This document shows, piece by piece, positions 25,622 through 36,166 of a DNA stretch of 64,000 nucleotides. Origin of the DNA: Enhygromyxa salina (GTDB lineage: Bacteria > Myxococcota_A > Polyangia > Nannocystales > Nannocystaceae); assembly GCF_002994615.1 (NCBI RefSeq), contig NZ_PVNK01000127.1:1-64000 (forward strand). Direction: 5' to 3'. The position numbers were made by a program, and so were the translations under genes. How positions within the stretch are numbered: position 1 is the first letter of the stretch; the number at the start of each line of letters is the position of its first letter. The notes beneath the pieces were generated by a model. That model worked only from the letters and a program-made list of their open reading frames with translations, searched no databases and was not told the DNA's origin.

Positions 25622-28600
25622 GAAGTCCCTCCTCGTAGCGCGCGCGCAGCTGCGCGTGCGTGAGCGACACCTGCGACCGAGCGCCGAGGCTGGCCGTGAG
25701 CGCGCCGCTGTCCGTGACCCGCCCGAGCGCGACCAGGCCGTGGGCGCCGAGCTCCTGCTCGAGCGCGGGCGCGTCGGCCTCGGTGCAGGTCAGCACGATG
25801 CGGCCCGTGCTCTCCGACAGCAGCGCCGCCGCAGCCGAGAGGCCGCCTGGACCGGCGAGGCCATCGAGCTCGAGCTCGAGCCCGAGCTCCGCGGCCAGGA
25901 CCATGTGGCTGAGCGCCAGCGCCAGCCCCCCGCGACCGCAGACGTGGGCCGAGCGGACCCGCCCGGCGTCGCGCTGCTCGACGAAGGCCCGGTAGCGCGC
26001 CCAGCAGCGGTCGAGATCGGTGCGTGGGACGTCGGTCTGCGCCAGCGGCTCGGCGCCCGCGAGCATCCGCTCGAGCTCGCTTCCGCCGAGCTCGAGGGCC
26101 GTGTCGCCGAGCAGGTACACGCGATCGCCGACGGCCCGCGGCTCGAGGGTCAGGCTCCGTCCAACCGCGGTCATCTGGCCGATCACGCTGACCAGCAGCG
26201 TCGGCGGGATCGAGATCTTGACCCCGCCGAGGAAGGCGTCGTTCTTCATCGAGTCCTTGCCGCTGATCAAGGGCACACCGTAGGCCACGCAGGCCGCGTA
26301 GAGGCCCTCGCAGCAGCGGACCAGCTGGGCGAGCTTGTGGCGTCCGTCGGGGGTCTTGGCCGACTCGATCGGATCGGGCCAACAAAAATTGTCGAGCGCC
26401 GCGATCCGATCGACGCGGGCCCCGGCGCACAACACCCGCCGCACGCCCTCGTCGACGCAGGCCCGGGCCATCGCGTCGGTGTCGAGATCCGAGTACCAGG
26501 GGTGAATGCCCTCCGCGAGGACCACGCCCTCGTCGCGGGCGTGGCGGACCCGCATGACCGTGGCCGTGGCCGGGACGTCGCCGCGCAGGCCGATCAGCGG
26601 CTTGACGACGCTGAGGCCCTTGACCTCGTGATCGTAGGCCCGCGCGCGGTCGTCGTTGGCCGCGAGGTTGGGCCGCCCGAGCAGCGCGAGGATCGTCGCG
26701 TTGAGATCGAGGGCCGCGAGCCGCTCGCGCGCGGCCTCGGCCCCGCCCGCGGGGATGTCGGGCGGCTGCGGCGGATCCCAGCGGGCCTCGAGCGTCGGCA
26801 GCGGGACCCCCTCATGGAGGAACTCGAGCCCGAGCTCGCAGACCGCGGTCTCGCCGTAGCGGACCACGAAGCGGCCGTCGTCGGTGAACTCGCCGAGGAC
26901 CGTCGCCTCGACCTCGCGGCGCTCGGCGAGGGCGAGGAAGGCGTCGAGCTGGGCGGGCGGGACCGCGAGGGTCATGCGCTCCTGGGCCTCGGAGATCAGG
27001 ATCTCCCACGGCGCGAGCCCCGGGTACTTGAGCGGCGCGACGGCGAGATCGATGCGCGCGCCGCCGGTCGCCTCGGCCATCTCGCCGACCGAGCTCGACA
27101 GCCCGCCCGCGCCGTTGTCGGTCATGCCCGAGTAGAGCCCGCGATCGCGGGCCTCGGTCAAGAAGTCCCACATCATCCGCTGGGTGATCGGGTCACCGAT
27201 CTGCACGGCCTGGACCGGAGAGCTCTCGTCGAGCTCGACGCTCGAGAAGGTCGCGCCGTGGATCCCGTCCTTGCCGATCCGCCCGCCGACCATCACGACC
27301 TTGTCGCCGACCTTCATCGGCTTGACGTGGGTCGGCCGCGGCGGACCCTCGCCGCCGGGCCCCGGGACGCTGACCGGCATCGCCGCGACCGTCCCGCAGT
27401 AGACCAGCGGCTTGCCAGCGTAGCGCGCGTCGAACAGCTCGAAGCCGCGGCTGTAGGGGATGCCCGACTGGTTGCCGCCGTCGATGACCCCGTGGTGGAC
27501 CCCGTCGCGGATCCGACGGGGGTGCATGAGCCCCGGCGGGAGCTCCCCGTCCCAGCGCGGATCACCGAAGCAGTAGCCCCACACGTTGGTCAGCAGATCC
27601 GCGCCGAGCCCGGTCCCGAAGCTGTCGCGGTTGACCCCGACGATGCCCGTCATCGCCCCGCCATAGGGGTCGAGGGCCGAGGGGGAGTTGTGGGTCTCGA
27701 CCTTGTAGACGAGGTGATCGGCCTCGGTGAAGCGGACGACCCCGGCGTTGTCGTGGAACACCGAGACCAGAAATTCGGCGTCGACCGGATCGCTGCCCGC
27801 CTCGCGCCGCTGCGCGGCCACGGCCTCGGTCGCCGCGCGCACGTAGCCGCGAAACAGGCCGCGCTCGACCACCCGCTCGACGCCCTCGGGATCGACGTAG
27901 CGGATCGGCGACGCGAAGATCTTGTGCTTGCAGTGCTCCGACCAGGTCTGGGCCAGGCACTCGACCTCGGCGTCGGTCGGATCGCGGCCGAGCGCCTCGA
28001 AGTGCGCCTGGATCGCGCGCATCTCCGCGAGCGACAGGGCGAGCATGCCCTCGCGCGAGATCGCCTCGAGCTCGGCGTCGCCCTGGCCACGCAGCGCGAC
28101 CGTGCGGACCTCGACCGGCGCCGAGCTGCCCGCCTCCGGGACGCTACGATCGAGCGCGCGCGGGCTCGGCTCGAGCTTCATGCGCTCGATCAGCGAGTTG
28201 TGCAGCAGGTCCCGGGCCGCCCGCTCGATCGCCTCGGGCTCGAGCCCCCAGAACAGATAGAGGGTCGAGCTGTAGGCGCGGCCGACGAGCGCCCGGCCGA
28301 CGCAGTCCGCGGCCGCGCGCGCGACCGAGCGGCCGACGGCGTCGGTGACCCCGGGCAAGAAGCCGACCGACAGCGCCCACGGTCGCTCGCCGTCGCGCTC
28401 GGGATCGTCGAGCATGCCGAGCGCCCCGATCTCGGCGACCGGGTCGACGAGCGCCGCGAGCACCCGCTCGGCCTCGGCGTCGTCGAGCCCGAGGTCGAGG
28501 TGGTAAACCTTGCGAGTACGCAGTGCCTGCGGGCGCAGGTCCAGCCAGGTCTCGAGACGTCGACGTGTCGCTTCGGCGAGTGGGTCTCCGAGTCCGGGTT

Positions 28601-28631
28601 GCGCCTCGATCTCGAGCCGATGGACGGTCAC
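25611..28631 (-). CDS. purL: FGAM synthase synthetase subunit with PurS-like N-terminal domain
   Basis: PurL makes FGAM from FGAR, ATP and ammonia. The 1006 residues exceed the small PurL (about 740) because of an N-terminal region of about 180 residues whose first 80 look like PurS (VHRLEIEAQPGLGDPLAEA, KVYHLDLGLDD). Two AIR-synthase-type halves follow, with TWSEHCKHK, KVETHNSPSALDPYGGA, IDGGNQSGIP, GRIGKDGIHGATFSS and TDNGAGGLSSSVGEMAE. The glutaminase is separate (purQ), so this is an intermediate between the large one-chain and the small three-subunit types. GTG 28631 is chosen: a strong GGGGGAGG ribosome site lies 8 nt upstream; a longer frame from 28739 gives an Arg-rich, non-conserved extension. 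Confidence 0.93.
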   Translation of the reverse strand: MTVHRLEIEAQPGLGDPLAEATRRRLETWLDLRPQALRTRKVYHLDLGLDDAEAERVLAALVDPVAEIGALGMLDDPERDGERPWALSVGFLPGVTDAVGRSVARAAADCVGRALVGRAYSSTLYLFWGLEPEAIERAARDLLHNSLIERMKLEPSPRALDRSVPEAGSSAPVEVRTVALRGQGDAELEAISREGMLALSLAEMRAIQAHFEALGRDPTDAEVECLAQTWSEHCKHKIFASPIRYVDPEGVERVVERGLFRGYVRAATEAVAAQRREAGSDPVDAEFLVSVFHDNAGVVRFTEADHLVYKVETHNSPSALDPYGGAMTGIVGVNRDSFGTGLGADLLTNVWGYCFGDPRWDGELPPGLMHPRRIRDGVHHGVIDGGNQSGIPYSRGFELFDARYAGKPLVYCGTVAAMPVSVPGPGGEGPPRPTHVKPMKVGDKVVMVGGRIGKDGIHGATFSSVELDESSPVQAVQIGDPITQRMMWDFLTEARDRGLYSGMTDNGAGGLSSSVGEMAEATGGARIDLAVAPLKYPGLAPWEILISEAQERMTLAVPPAQLDAFLALAERREVEATVLGEFTDDGRFVVRYGETAVCELGLEFLHEGVPLPTLEARWDPPQPPDIPAGGAEAARERLAALDLNATILALLGRPNLAANDDRARAYDHEVKGLSVVKPLIGLRGDVPATATVMRVRHARDEGVVLAEGIHPWYSDLDTDAMARACVDEGVRRVLCAGARVDRIAALDNFCWPDPIESAKTPDGRHKLAQLVRCCEGLYAACVAYGVPLISGKDSMKNDAFLGGVKISIPPTLLVSVIGQMTAVGRSLTLEPRAVGDRVYLLGDTALELGGSELERMLAGAEPLAQTDVPRTDLDRCWARYRAFVEQRDAGRVRSAHVCGRGGLALALSHMVLAAELGLELELDGLAGPGGLSAAAALLSESTGRIVLTCTEADAPALEQELGAHGLVALGRVTDSGALTASLGARSQVSLTHAQLRARYEEGLHGL

Positions 28632-29294
28632 GGCGGATACCTCCCCCGTGGGCGAAGAGGTGTCAATGACCCCTCGAACAGACCGTCGCAGGCCACGCGG
28701 GGCGACCGCCCCACCGCGGCGCCGGGATCTCTCGCGCAATCACGAGCCGAGCGTGCGCTCCGACGACATGGATGCACCCATCCTCAGATCCCCGACCAGA
28801 GCCGCCAGGAGGCGCCCCGCGGCGTTCTCGTCGCCCGCCGTGGCGCCCTACCCCGGCTTCGATCACCTGTCTGGGATGGTCTGCGCGCGCTCCGGGGCGG
28901 TCTTTGCCCTTGACACCTTCGCAATGGCCCTGCACCATTTCCAGGACGGCTTCGGATTGCTTGGCTGCGCGGTAGCTCGGTCGAGAATCAGGGCGAGCGA
29001 CTCAGCGGACCGGATACGAGACTACTAGGGTCCGCGCGGTTAGCCACAGCCCCTCCGATCCGCTGGATGTGCGTGGATCCCACGCACTGCCAGAGGCCAA
29101 TTTTCTGGCAGAGGCCGAATTTCGCCGGCAGCTTCCCACTTTCGAGTTTTGGCCCACGTTCGACGCCGACCGCTGCGCGTGGTCGTGGCCCCGATCCTCA
29201 TCATCACTCCGATGACAATCCAAAAACTGCATACAAACCGACCAGGGTGGTCAACGCGGCCATGAGGGCCCGAGCTACAAAGACCCGAGGGACC
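28632..29294. other. 663-bp region without a supported gene
   Basis: This divergent gap between purL and the winged-helix-like gene contains the purL RBS (28640-28647) and should hold both promoters. A plus-strand open frame at 28768-29028 has no recognisable protein features. At about 29084-29130 a degenerate repeat with cagaggcc...attt units occurs in AT-richer DNA. No RNA gene or riboswitch was recognised. Confidence 0.4.
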
Positions 29295-29909
29295 ATGGCA
29301 ATGACAGCTGATGTCCAGACCCTGCAAGCACACGATCTCGACGAGGAGCGTACCGCCGAGGTCGACGAGCAATGGCGCCAGTCGCTGCTCGTCGTGATGC
29401 GCCAAGTCATCAACTCCTTGCCCGACGAGACCTCGCTCGGCGAGTTCGTGGCGGCCACGCGTGCCAACCCGCACCTCGCACCAATGCTGGGCTACATGTC
29501 GGTCCAAGAGCTGATCGACATGGCGGTCGCGCGCCCGGCCCAGGTCTCTGCGCCCACGCCCACGCCCAAAAACGGCCGCCGTCGGCGCCCAGAGCCCGAG
29601 ATCGAGTTCGACGAAGACGGCAACCCGCTGATGGAGCTGCCCGACGCCGGGCCCGCCGTGATCCGCCGCCGGGCCGACGTGCCCGACGGCGACTTTCGGA
29701 TCCTCCGGACCCTGGCCGATGAAGGCTCGATGACCGAGGCGCCGCTGATCCGGGCGACCCGGCTCACCTCCGAGCAGCTCAAGTTGGTCCTCAGGCACCT
29801 GCGGACCAAGGGTTGGATCCACATCGAGGGCAGCGGCCAGAAGCGCAAGATCAAGATCACGCGCAACGGCTCCTCGCACCTGCGCAAGCTCGGCCGCAAG
29901 CGGCGCTGA
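29295..29909 (+). CDS. Probable winged-helix (MarR-like) DNA-binding protein
   Basis: This protein of about 204 residues starts at ATG 29295, or at ATG 29301, which is better spaced from GAGGG at 29287-29291. Residues 1-80 form helices (EVDEQWRQSLLVVMRQVINSL). A Pro/Arg-rich linker follows (TPTPKNGRRRRPEPE). The C-terminal 75 residues resemble a winged helix (FRILRTLADEGSMTEAPLIR, LTSEQLKLVLRHLRTKGWI, then a wing HIEGSGQKRKIKITRNG). The basic tail KLGRKRR fits nucleic-acid binding. Regulated genes are unknown. Confidence 0.65.
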   Translation: MAMTADVQTLQAHDLDEERTAEVDEQWRQSLLVVMRQVINSLPDETSLGEFVAATRANPHLAPMLGYMSVQELIDMAVARPAQVSAPTPTPKNGRRRRPEPEIEFDEDGNPLMELPDAGPAVIRRRADVPDGDFRILRTLADEGSMTEAPLIRATRLTSEQLKLVLRHLRTKGWIHIEGSGQKRKIKITRNGSSHLRKLGRKRR

Positions 29910-30010
29910 GCGGCGCGGGCAGTCGCGCTGCCCCGCTCCCCAACTCTCTCCACCAAAGGGCCCCATCAAGGGCCCCACCAAGACCCCCACAAAAAGCTCC
30001 ACAAAGAAAA

Positions 30011-30036
30011 CGAGCCGGCCCTTCTGGGCCGGCTCG
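30011..30036 (-). terminator. Intrinsic terminator for VWA-like lipoprotein operon
   Basis: Perfect 11-bp arms cgagccggccc / gggccggctcg enclose the loop ttct. On the minus strand the hairpin is followed by ttttctttgt, giving a U-rich tail, so it serves the genes at 30098 and perhaps 31760. On the plus strand no T-run follows, but the hairpin may still help end the gene at 29295. Confidence 0.75.
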
Positions 30037-30056
30037 TCTGCGTAGGATCGGTCTTA

Positions 30057-30097
30057 GCCGATCACTTGGCCGATCACTTGGCCGATCACTTGGCCGA

Positions 30098-30104
<7 letters not shown>
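30057..30104. repeat. Four tandem copies of a 12-bp unit at a gene end
   Basis: The unit gccgatcacttg occurs four times without change. The first-read copy on the minus strand contains the stop codon of the lipoprotein gene at 30098, and each further copy repeats that stop in frame. This is a recent slippage expansion just beyond the coding end. Confidence 0.85.
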
Positions 30105-31633
<1,529 letters not shown>

Positions 31634-31759
31634 GTTTCCTCCGCCAGCTAAGACGCCGCGGTCGCCCGAGATTACACGTTTTCCCGGGGGAAGTGGAAAC
31701 CAAGCGTCAGTTTCCTGTGTCCACGCGACGCGCGATGCGCGACGCGCGGAACAACCTGG

Positions 31760-33298
31760 CTACTCGACGGAGAACACGTTCTGGATGACGTCGGTCAGGC
31801 AGCCCAGCGCAGGGCTGAAGTCGTCGTCGCAGACGGACTCGATGCAGCAGCGGATCTTGTCGTCGTAGTCGAGCGACTCGCAGACTTCCTTGACCCGGAC
31901 CGGGGGGATCGCCTGGCCGGTGATCTCGCCCTCCATGTTCATGCCCGTGCAGCCCGGCCCGATGCCGAACGCCCACTGCTGATAGTCCGCGTCGATCCCG
32001 ACCATCATGTCCTCTTCGAGGATGTCGCTGTCGCGCCACTGGCGGTAGACGAGATCGTGGACCCCGCCCTCGGTCGGCTCGTGCGGCGAGTTGGGGTTGT
32101 GAGCGGTGACCGGCGGGACGCCGAGGATGCCGAGCATCACGACCTCCTTGCCGAGGCCCTCGCGGACGTAGTGGTTGAGGAAGTCGGTGTAGCGCGAGAC
32201 CGGCTGCATCAGGTCGTCGTCGTCGTCGGACGAGCAGTTGACGTAGACGCCGTTGGCGTCGGGGCCGTTGCAGGTGACCCCGGCCTTCCAGCAGATCGCC
32301 GAGCTCGGCAGCGGGTCGCCGTCGAGCTCCGCGAAGTAGTCGCTGTCGGTCATGATCGCGTAGTCCTTGACCGAGCAGTCGGCTTCGTCGGTGATGATCG
32401 CGACGGCCAACACGGCGCCCTCGCGCATGAAGGGCCGATCGACGCCGCCGTTGGGGCAGACCTCGGGGTCATCGGGCGCGCCGCAGTTCCACGACGCGAG
32501 CGGGTTGAGGGCCTGCATCATGGCCTCGAGCGGGGACTCGTAGCCGCAGCCGTCGATGCCCTGGGGGCCGATGCAGGCCAGCGCCTGGGCGACGGGGCTG
32601 TCGTCGATGCCGTCGTTGTTGATGTCGACGGGCTCGACGGGCGGGACGTTGTCGCCCTCATCGTCGAAGTGGATGATCAGATCGCCGTTGAGCGGCTCGA
32701 TGCCCGGCGACTCGCACACCTCGGTGCAGGCCTCTTCGTAGACTGGCGGGTTGATCTGGGCGAGGCCCGTGAAGCGGTCGAGGCGCTTGCGGCAGGCCGT
32801 GGCCACGGGAGCGCCGGCCTCGGGCTCGTAGTTGGCGAAGGGCTTGCACAGCGGGTTCCCGTAGTCGGTGGTCGTGACCATGATGTTCACGTCCGCACCG
32901 CTCTCGACGCCCTCGGACTGCAGCGACTCGAGCTGCTGGACCAGCAGGGGGAAGTTGCGCGCGAGGTTGAGCTGCTCGGCGCCCATCGTGCCCGAGTTGT
33001 CGATCACGAACAGCAGGTCGACGAGGTTGCAGTTGCCCTCGGAGTCGCAGCCGACCTGCTCCTCTTCCTCGGGCAGATCGAGGCAGCCCGTGCTCGGCGG
33101 GCAGCCGTCTTCATCGCCGCCCTCGGCGGTCTCGCCGCTGTCGCCGTCGCCGTTGTCGTTGTTCGTCGGGCTGTCGTTGCTGCCGCTGTCGGGGTTGAGC
33201 GTCGCCGCGGTGTCGGTGTTCATGACGTCATCGCCGCAGCCGTGCATGAGGGCCAACACAGAGACCGAAGCCAAGACCAAGATGTAAGAGCGCTTCAT
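31760..33298 (-). CDS. VWA-like secreted lipoprotein (paralogue 2)
   Basis: This 512-residue tandem paralogue of the gene at 30098 has lipobox LMHGC (Cys21), an acidic linker with only one GDGD unit, the same LVDLLFVIDNSGTMG start of a VWA-like domain, and the same Cys-rich body (ACIGPQGIDGCGYES, IRCCIESVCDDD). It differs in an acidic insert (DEGDNVPPVEPVDINNDGIDD, close to an EF-hand/thrombospondin-3 calcium loop) and a run DDDDDL. ATG 33298 gives the signal peptide; upstream frame is out of character. The 126 bp between the paralogues may hold a second promoter. Confidence 0.75.
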   Translation of the reverse strand: MKRSYILVLASVSVLALMHGCGDDVMNTDTAATLNPDSGSNDSPTNNDNGDGDSGETAEGGDEDGCPPSTGCLDLPEEEEQVGCDSEGNCNLVDLLFVIDNSGTMGAEQLNLARNFPLLVQQLESLQSEGVESGADVNIMVTTTDYGNPLCKPFANYEPEAGAPVATACRKRLDRFTGLAQINPPVYEEACTEVCESPGIEPLNGDLIIHFDDEGDNVPPVEPVDINNDGIDDSPVAQALACIGPQGIDGCGYESPLEAMMQALNPLASWNCGAPDDPEVCPNGGVDRPFMREGAVLAVAIITDEADCSVKDYAIMTDSDYFAELDGDPLPSSAICWKAGVTCNGPDANGVYVNCSSDDDDDLMQPVSRYTDFLNHYVREGLGKEVVMLGILGVPPVTAHNPNSPHEPTEGGVHDLVYRQWRDSDILEEDMMVGIDADYQQWAFGIGPGCTGMNMEGEITGQAIPPVRVKEVCESLDYDDKIRCCIESVCDDDFSPALGCLTDVIQNVFSVE

Positions 33299-33398
33299 GG
33301 ATCGACCGTCGCGATCCCGAGGACCGCCAGGCAGGAGGTTATCAGACTGAGGTGCCGCGAAGGAGACATCCTCACGCGGGGAGAGCGCTACGCGGGCC

Positions 33399-36086
33399 TC
33401 ACACGACCACGTTGACGAGCCGCCCGGGCACGTAGATGACGCGCTTGGGCGTCTTGTCTCCAACGAAGCGCGCGACCGCCTCGGACGCCATGGCCTGCTC
33501 GACGATCGCGTCCTTGGCCTGCTTGGGATCGAGGCTCGAAGGGATCTCGAGCTCGCCCCGCTTCTTGCCATTGACCTGGACGACGAGGGTCCAGGTGTCC
33601 TCGACGAGCAGCGCGGGGTCGGCCTCGGGCCAGGGCTCGTAGGTCAGCGACTCGCTGTGGCCGAGCGCGCGCCACAGCTCCTCGGCCAGATGGGGCGCAA
33701 ATGGCGCGAGCAGCTGAGAGAAGCGAGCCGCGGCGTCACGGCCGATGCGCTCGTCGTCCTTCTCGATGTCGCGCACGAACACCATCAGCGAGCTGATCGC
33801 GGTGTTGAAGCTCATTCGCTCGATCCGCTCGCTGACCTCGGCGATCGTCCGGTGGAGCAGCCGTCGCTGGCGCTCGCTGCCCTCGCCCGCGGCGAGCTCG
33901 CGGGGGCGGTCGTCACCGTCCTTGGGCGAGTCGAAGAGCAGGCGGTAGGCCCGGGCGAGGAAGCGGGCGCAGCCGTTGACGCCCTCGGGCTGCCACGGCG
34001 CGCTGGCCTCGAGCGGACCCATGAACATCTCGTAGAGGCGCATCGTGTCGGCCCCGTACTGCGCGATCACGTCGTCGGGGTTGACGACGTTGCCGCGGCT
34101 CTTGGACATCTTGTCCCACTGGATCGTCAGGGGCTCGCGGGTGTCCTTGTGGACGTACTGGCCCTCGCCGATCTCCTCGATGTCGTCGGCGACGAAGATC
34201 CGCTTGGGCCCCTCGGCCTGGGTCTCGGGCACGTAGGTCGCGCCGAGGACCATGCCCTGGTTGATCAGCTTCTGAAACGGCTCGCGGGTCGACACGTGGC
34301 CGAGGTCGAACAGGACCTTGTGCCAGAACCGGGCGTAGAGCAGGTGCAAGACCGCGTGCTCGGCCCCGCCGATATAGAGGTCGACGGGCATCCAGTAGTT
34401 CTCGGCCTCGCTCGACCACGGCGCGTCGGCGTTGCGGGGGTCGCAAAAGCGCAGGTAGTACCAGCACGATCCGGCCCACTGGGGCATGGTGTTGGTCTCG
34501 CGCCGCGAGCCGTCGGGCAGCTCGACCCAGGCGGTGGCCTTGGCCAGCGGCGGCTCACCGCTGTCGGAGGGGTTGAAGTCGTCGACCTCGGGCAGCTCGA
34601 CGGGCAGCGCGTCGACCCCGACCGAGGCGACCTCGGCCCCGCCGTCGGGGAGCGGCTTGTGAACCAGGGGGAAGGGCTCGCCCCAGTAGCGCTGACGCGA
34701 GAACAGCCAGTCGCGGAGCTTGTAGTTGACCCGGGCCTCGCCCTTGCCCTGCTCGGCCAGCCACGCGGTGATCTTGGCCTTGGCGTCGTCGCTTGCGAGG
34801 CCGTCGATCAGGCCCGAGTTGATCGCCACGCCGAGCTCGGAGTACGCGGCCTCCTCGACGTTGACCGCGGCGCCGTCGTTGGCCTCAGGCCCGGGCGCGA
34901 CGACCTGGACGATCGGCAGGCCCATGGTCGTGGCGAAGGCGTGGTCGCGGACGTCGTGACCGGGCACGGCCATGATCGCGCCGGTCCCGTAGCCCATCAG
35001 CACGTAGTCGGCGATCCAGATCGGGATCGGCTGGTCGTTGACCGGGTTGATCGCGTGGGCGCCCGTGAACACCCCCGTCTTTTGGCCCTCGGCCGCGGCG
35101 GCCTGGCGGTCGCGCTCGGTCCGGTGCGCGGTCGCCTCGACGTAGGCGTTGACCGCCTCGCGCTGGGCGTCGACCGTGATCTGCCCGACCAGCGGGTGCT
35201 CGGGCGCGAGGACCATGTAGGTCGCGCCGAACAGGGTGTCGGGCCGGGTCGTGAACACGCGGAGCTGCTCGTCGTGGTTGGCGAGCTCGAACACGACCTC
35301 GGCGCCCTCGGACCGACCGATCCAGTGGCGCTGCATCTCGAGCACGCTCGTCGGCCAGTCGAGATCGTCGAGATCGTCGATCAGGCGCTGGGCGTACTTG
35401 GTGATCTTGAGCATCCACTGGCGCATCGGCACGCGGATGACCTCGTGACCGGCCTCGACCTGCTCGGCGACCTCCTCGTTGGCCAGGACCACGCGCAGAT
35501 CCGGGCACCAGTTGACCGGCGCCTCGTGGAGGTAGGCGAGGCGGTGGGCGTCACGGTAGGCGCGCACGGCCCCGTCGCCTTCGGCCTCGACCTCGGCGGG
35601 GATCGGCAGCTCGCGGATCGGCCGCGCCCTGCCCTGCTCCTCGTCGTACCAGCTGCCCCAGATCTGCAAGAAGATCCACTGGGTCCACTTGTAGTACTCG
35701 GGGTCGGTGGTCGCGATCTCGCGCGACCAGTCGTAGGAGAAGCCCAGCATCGCGAGCTGGCGCTTGAAGTTGTCGATGCACTCGTAGGTGCGCTCGCGCG
35801 GGTGGGTGCCCGTCTTCATCGCGTAGCGCTCGGCCGGGAGCCCGAAGCTGTCCCAGCCCATCGGGTGGAGCACGTTGAACCCGCGCATCCGCTTGTAGCG
35901 GGCGACGATGTCGGTCGCGGTGTAGCCCTCGGGGTGGCCGACGTGGAGGCCGCTGCCGCTCGGGTAGGGGAACATGTCGAGCACGTAGTACTTGGGCTTG
36001 GCGAGATCGACCTCGGCTTTGAAGGTCTCGTGCTCGGCCCAAAATGCCTGCCAGCGGGGCTCAATCTTGGCGTGGTCGTAGGGCAT
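33399..36086 (-). CDS. leuS: Leucyl-tRNA synthetase
   Basis: LeuRS charges tRNA-Leu. The 895 residues have the class I signature HVGH (48-51), the LeuRS zinc-domain start VNWCPDLRVVLANEEV, the CP1 editing domain with TTRPDTLFGATYMVLAPEHPLV split across 279-300, the WQ.SCWYYLR catalytic region (QWAGSCWYYLRF) and KMSKS (659-663). The C-terminal domain ends with TWTLVVQVNGKKRGE and a final VIYVPGRLVN, as in bacterial LeuRS. Length is near the usual 860. It appears monocistronic; no T-box was seen upstream. Confidence 0.96.
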   Translation of the reverse strand: MPYDHAKIEPRWQAFWAEHETFKAEVDLAKPKYYVLDMFPYPSGSGLHVGHPEGYTATDIVARYKRMRGFNVLHPMGWDSFGLPAERYAMKTGTHPRERTYECIDNFKRQLAMLGFSYDWSREIATTDPEYYKWTQWIFLQIWGSWYDEEQGRARPIRELPIPAEVEAEGDGAVRAYRDAHRLAYLHEAPVNWCPDLRVVLANEEVAEQVEAGHEVIRVPMRQWMLKITKYAQRLIDDLDDLDWPTSVLEMQRHWIGRSEGAEVVFELANHDEQLRVFTTRPDTLFGATYMVLAPEHPLVGQITVDAQREAVNAYVEATAHRTERDRQAAAAEGQKTGVFTGAHAINPVNDQPIPIWIADYVLMGYGTGAIMAVPGHDVRDHAFATTMGLPIVQVVAPGPEANDGAAVNVEEAAYSELGVAINSGLIDGLASDDAKAKITAWLAEQGKGEARVNYKLRDWLFSRQRYWGEPFPLVHKPLPDGGAEVASVGVDALPVELPEVDDFNPSDSGEPPLAKATAWVELPDGSRRETNTMPQWAGSCWYYLRFCDPRNADAPWSSEAENYWMPVDLYIGGAEHAVLHLLYARFWHKVLFDLGHVSTREPFQKLINQGMVLGATYVPETQAEGPKRIFVADDIEEIGEGQYVHKDTREPLTIQWDKMSKSRGNVVNPDDVIAQYGADTMRLYEMFMGPLEASAPWQPEGVNGCARFLARAYRLLFDSPKDGDDRPRELAAGEGSERQRRLLHRTIAEVSERIERMSFNTAISSLMVFVRDIEKDDERIGRDAAARFSQLLAPFAPHLAEELWRALGHSESLTYEPWPEADPALLVEDTWTLVVQVNGKKRGELEIPSSLDPKQAKDAIVEQAMASEAVARFVGDKTPKRVIYVPGRLVNVVV

Positions 36087-36166
36087 GGGGGTGGAAAGCT
36101 ACGGTGTTTCGAAGGGGGGAGCCAGCGGTGCCGGGCTCGCCTCGCGCAACCCGCGCTTTCGGCCCT

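Noticed and set aside
25548..28913. Very long plus-strand open frame opposite purL and purQ
   Set aside because: It is a GC-bias shadow with Arg/Asp/His-rich composition; the minus strand has full PurL/PurQ motifs.
28768..29028. Possible 86-codon plus-strand gene
   Set aside because: No RBS, no recognisable feature, and composition like noncoding DNA.
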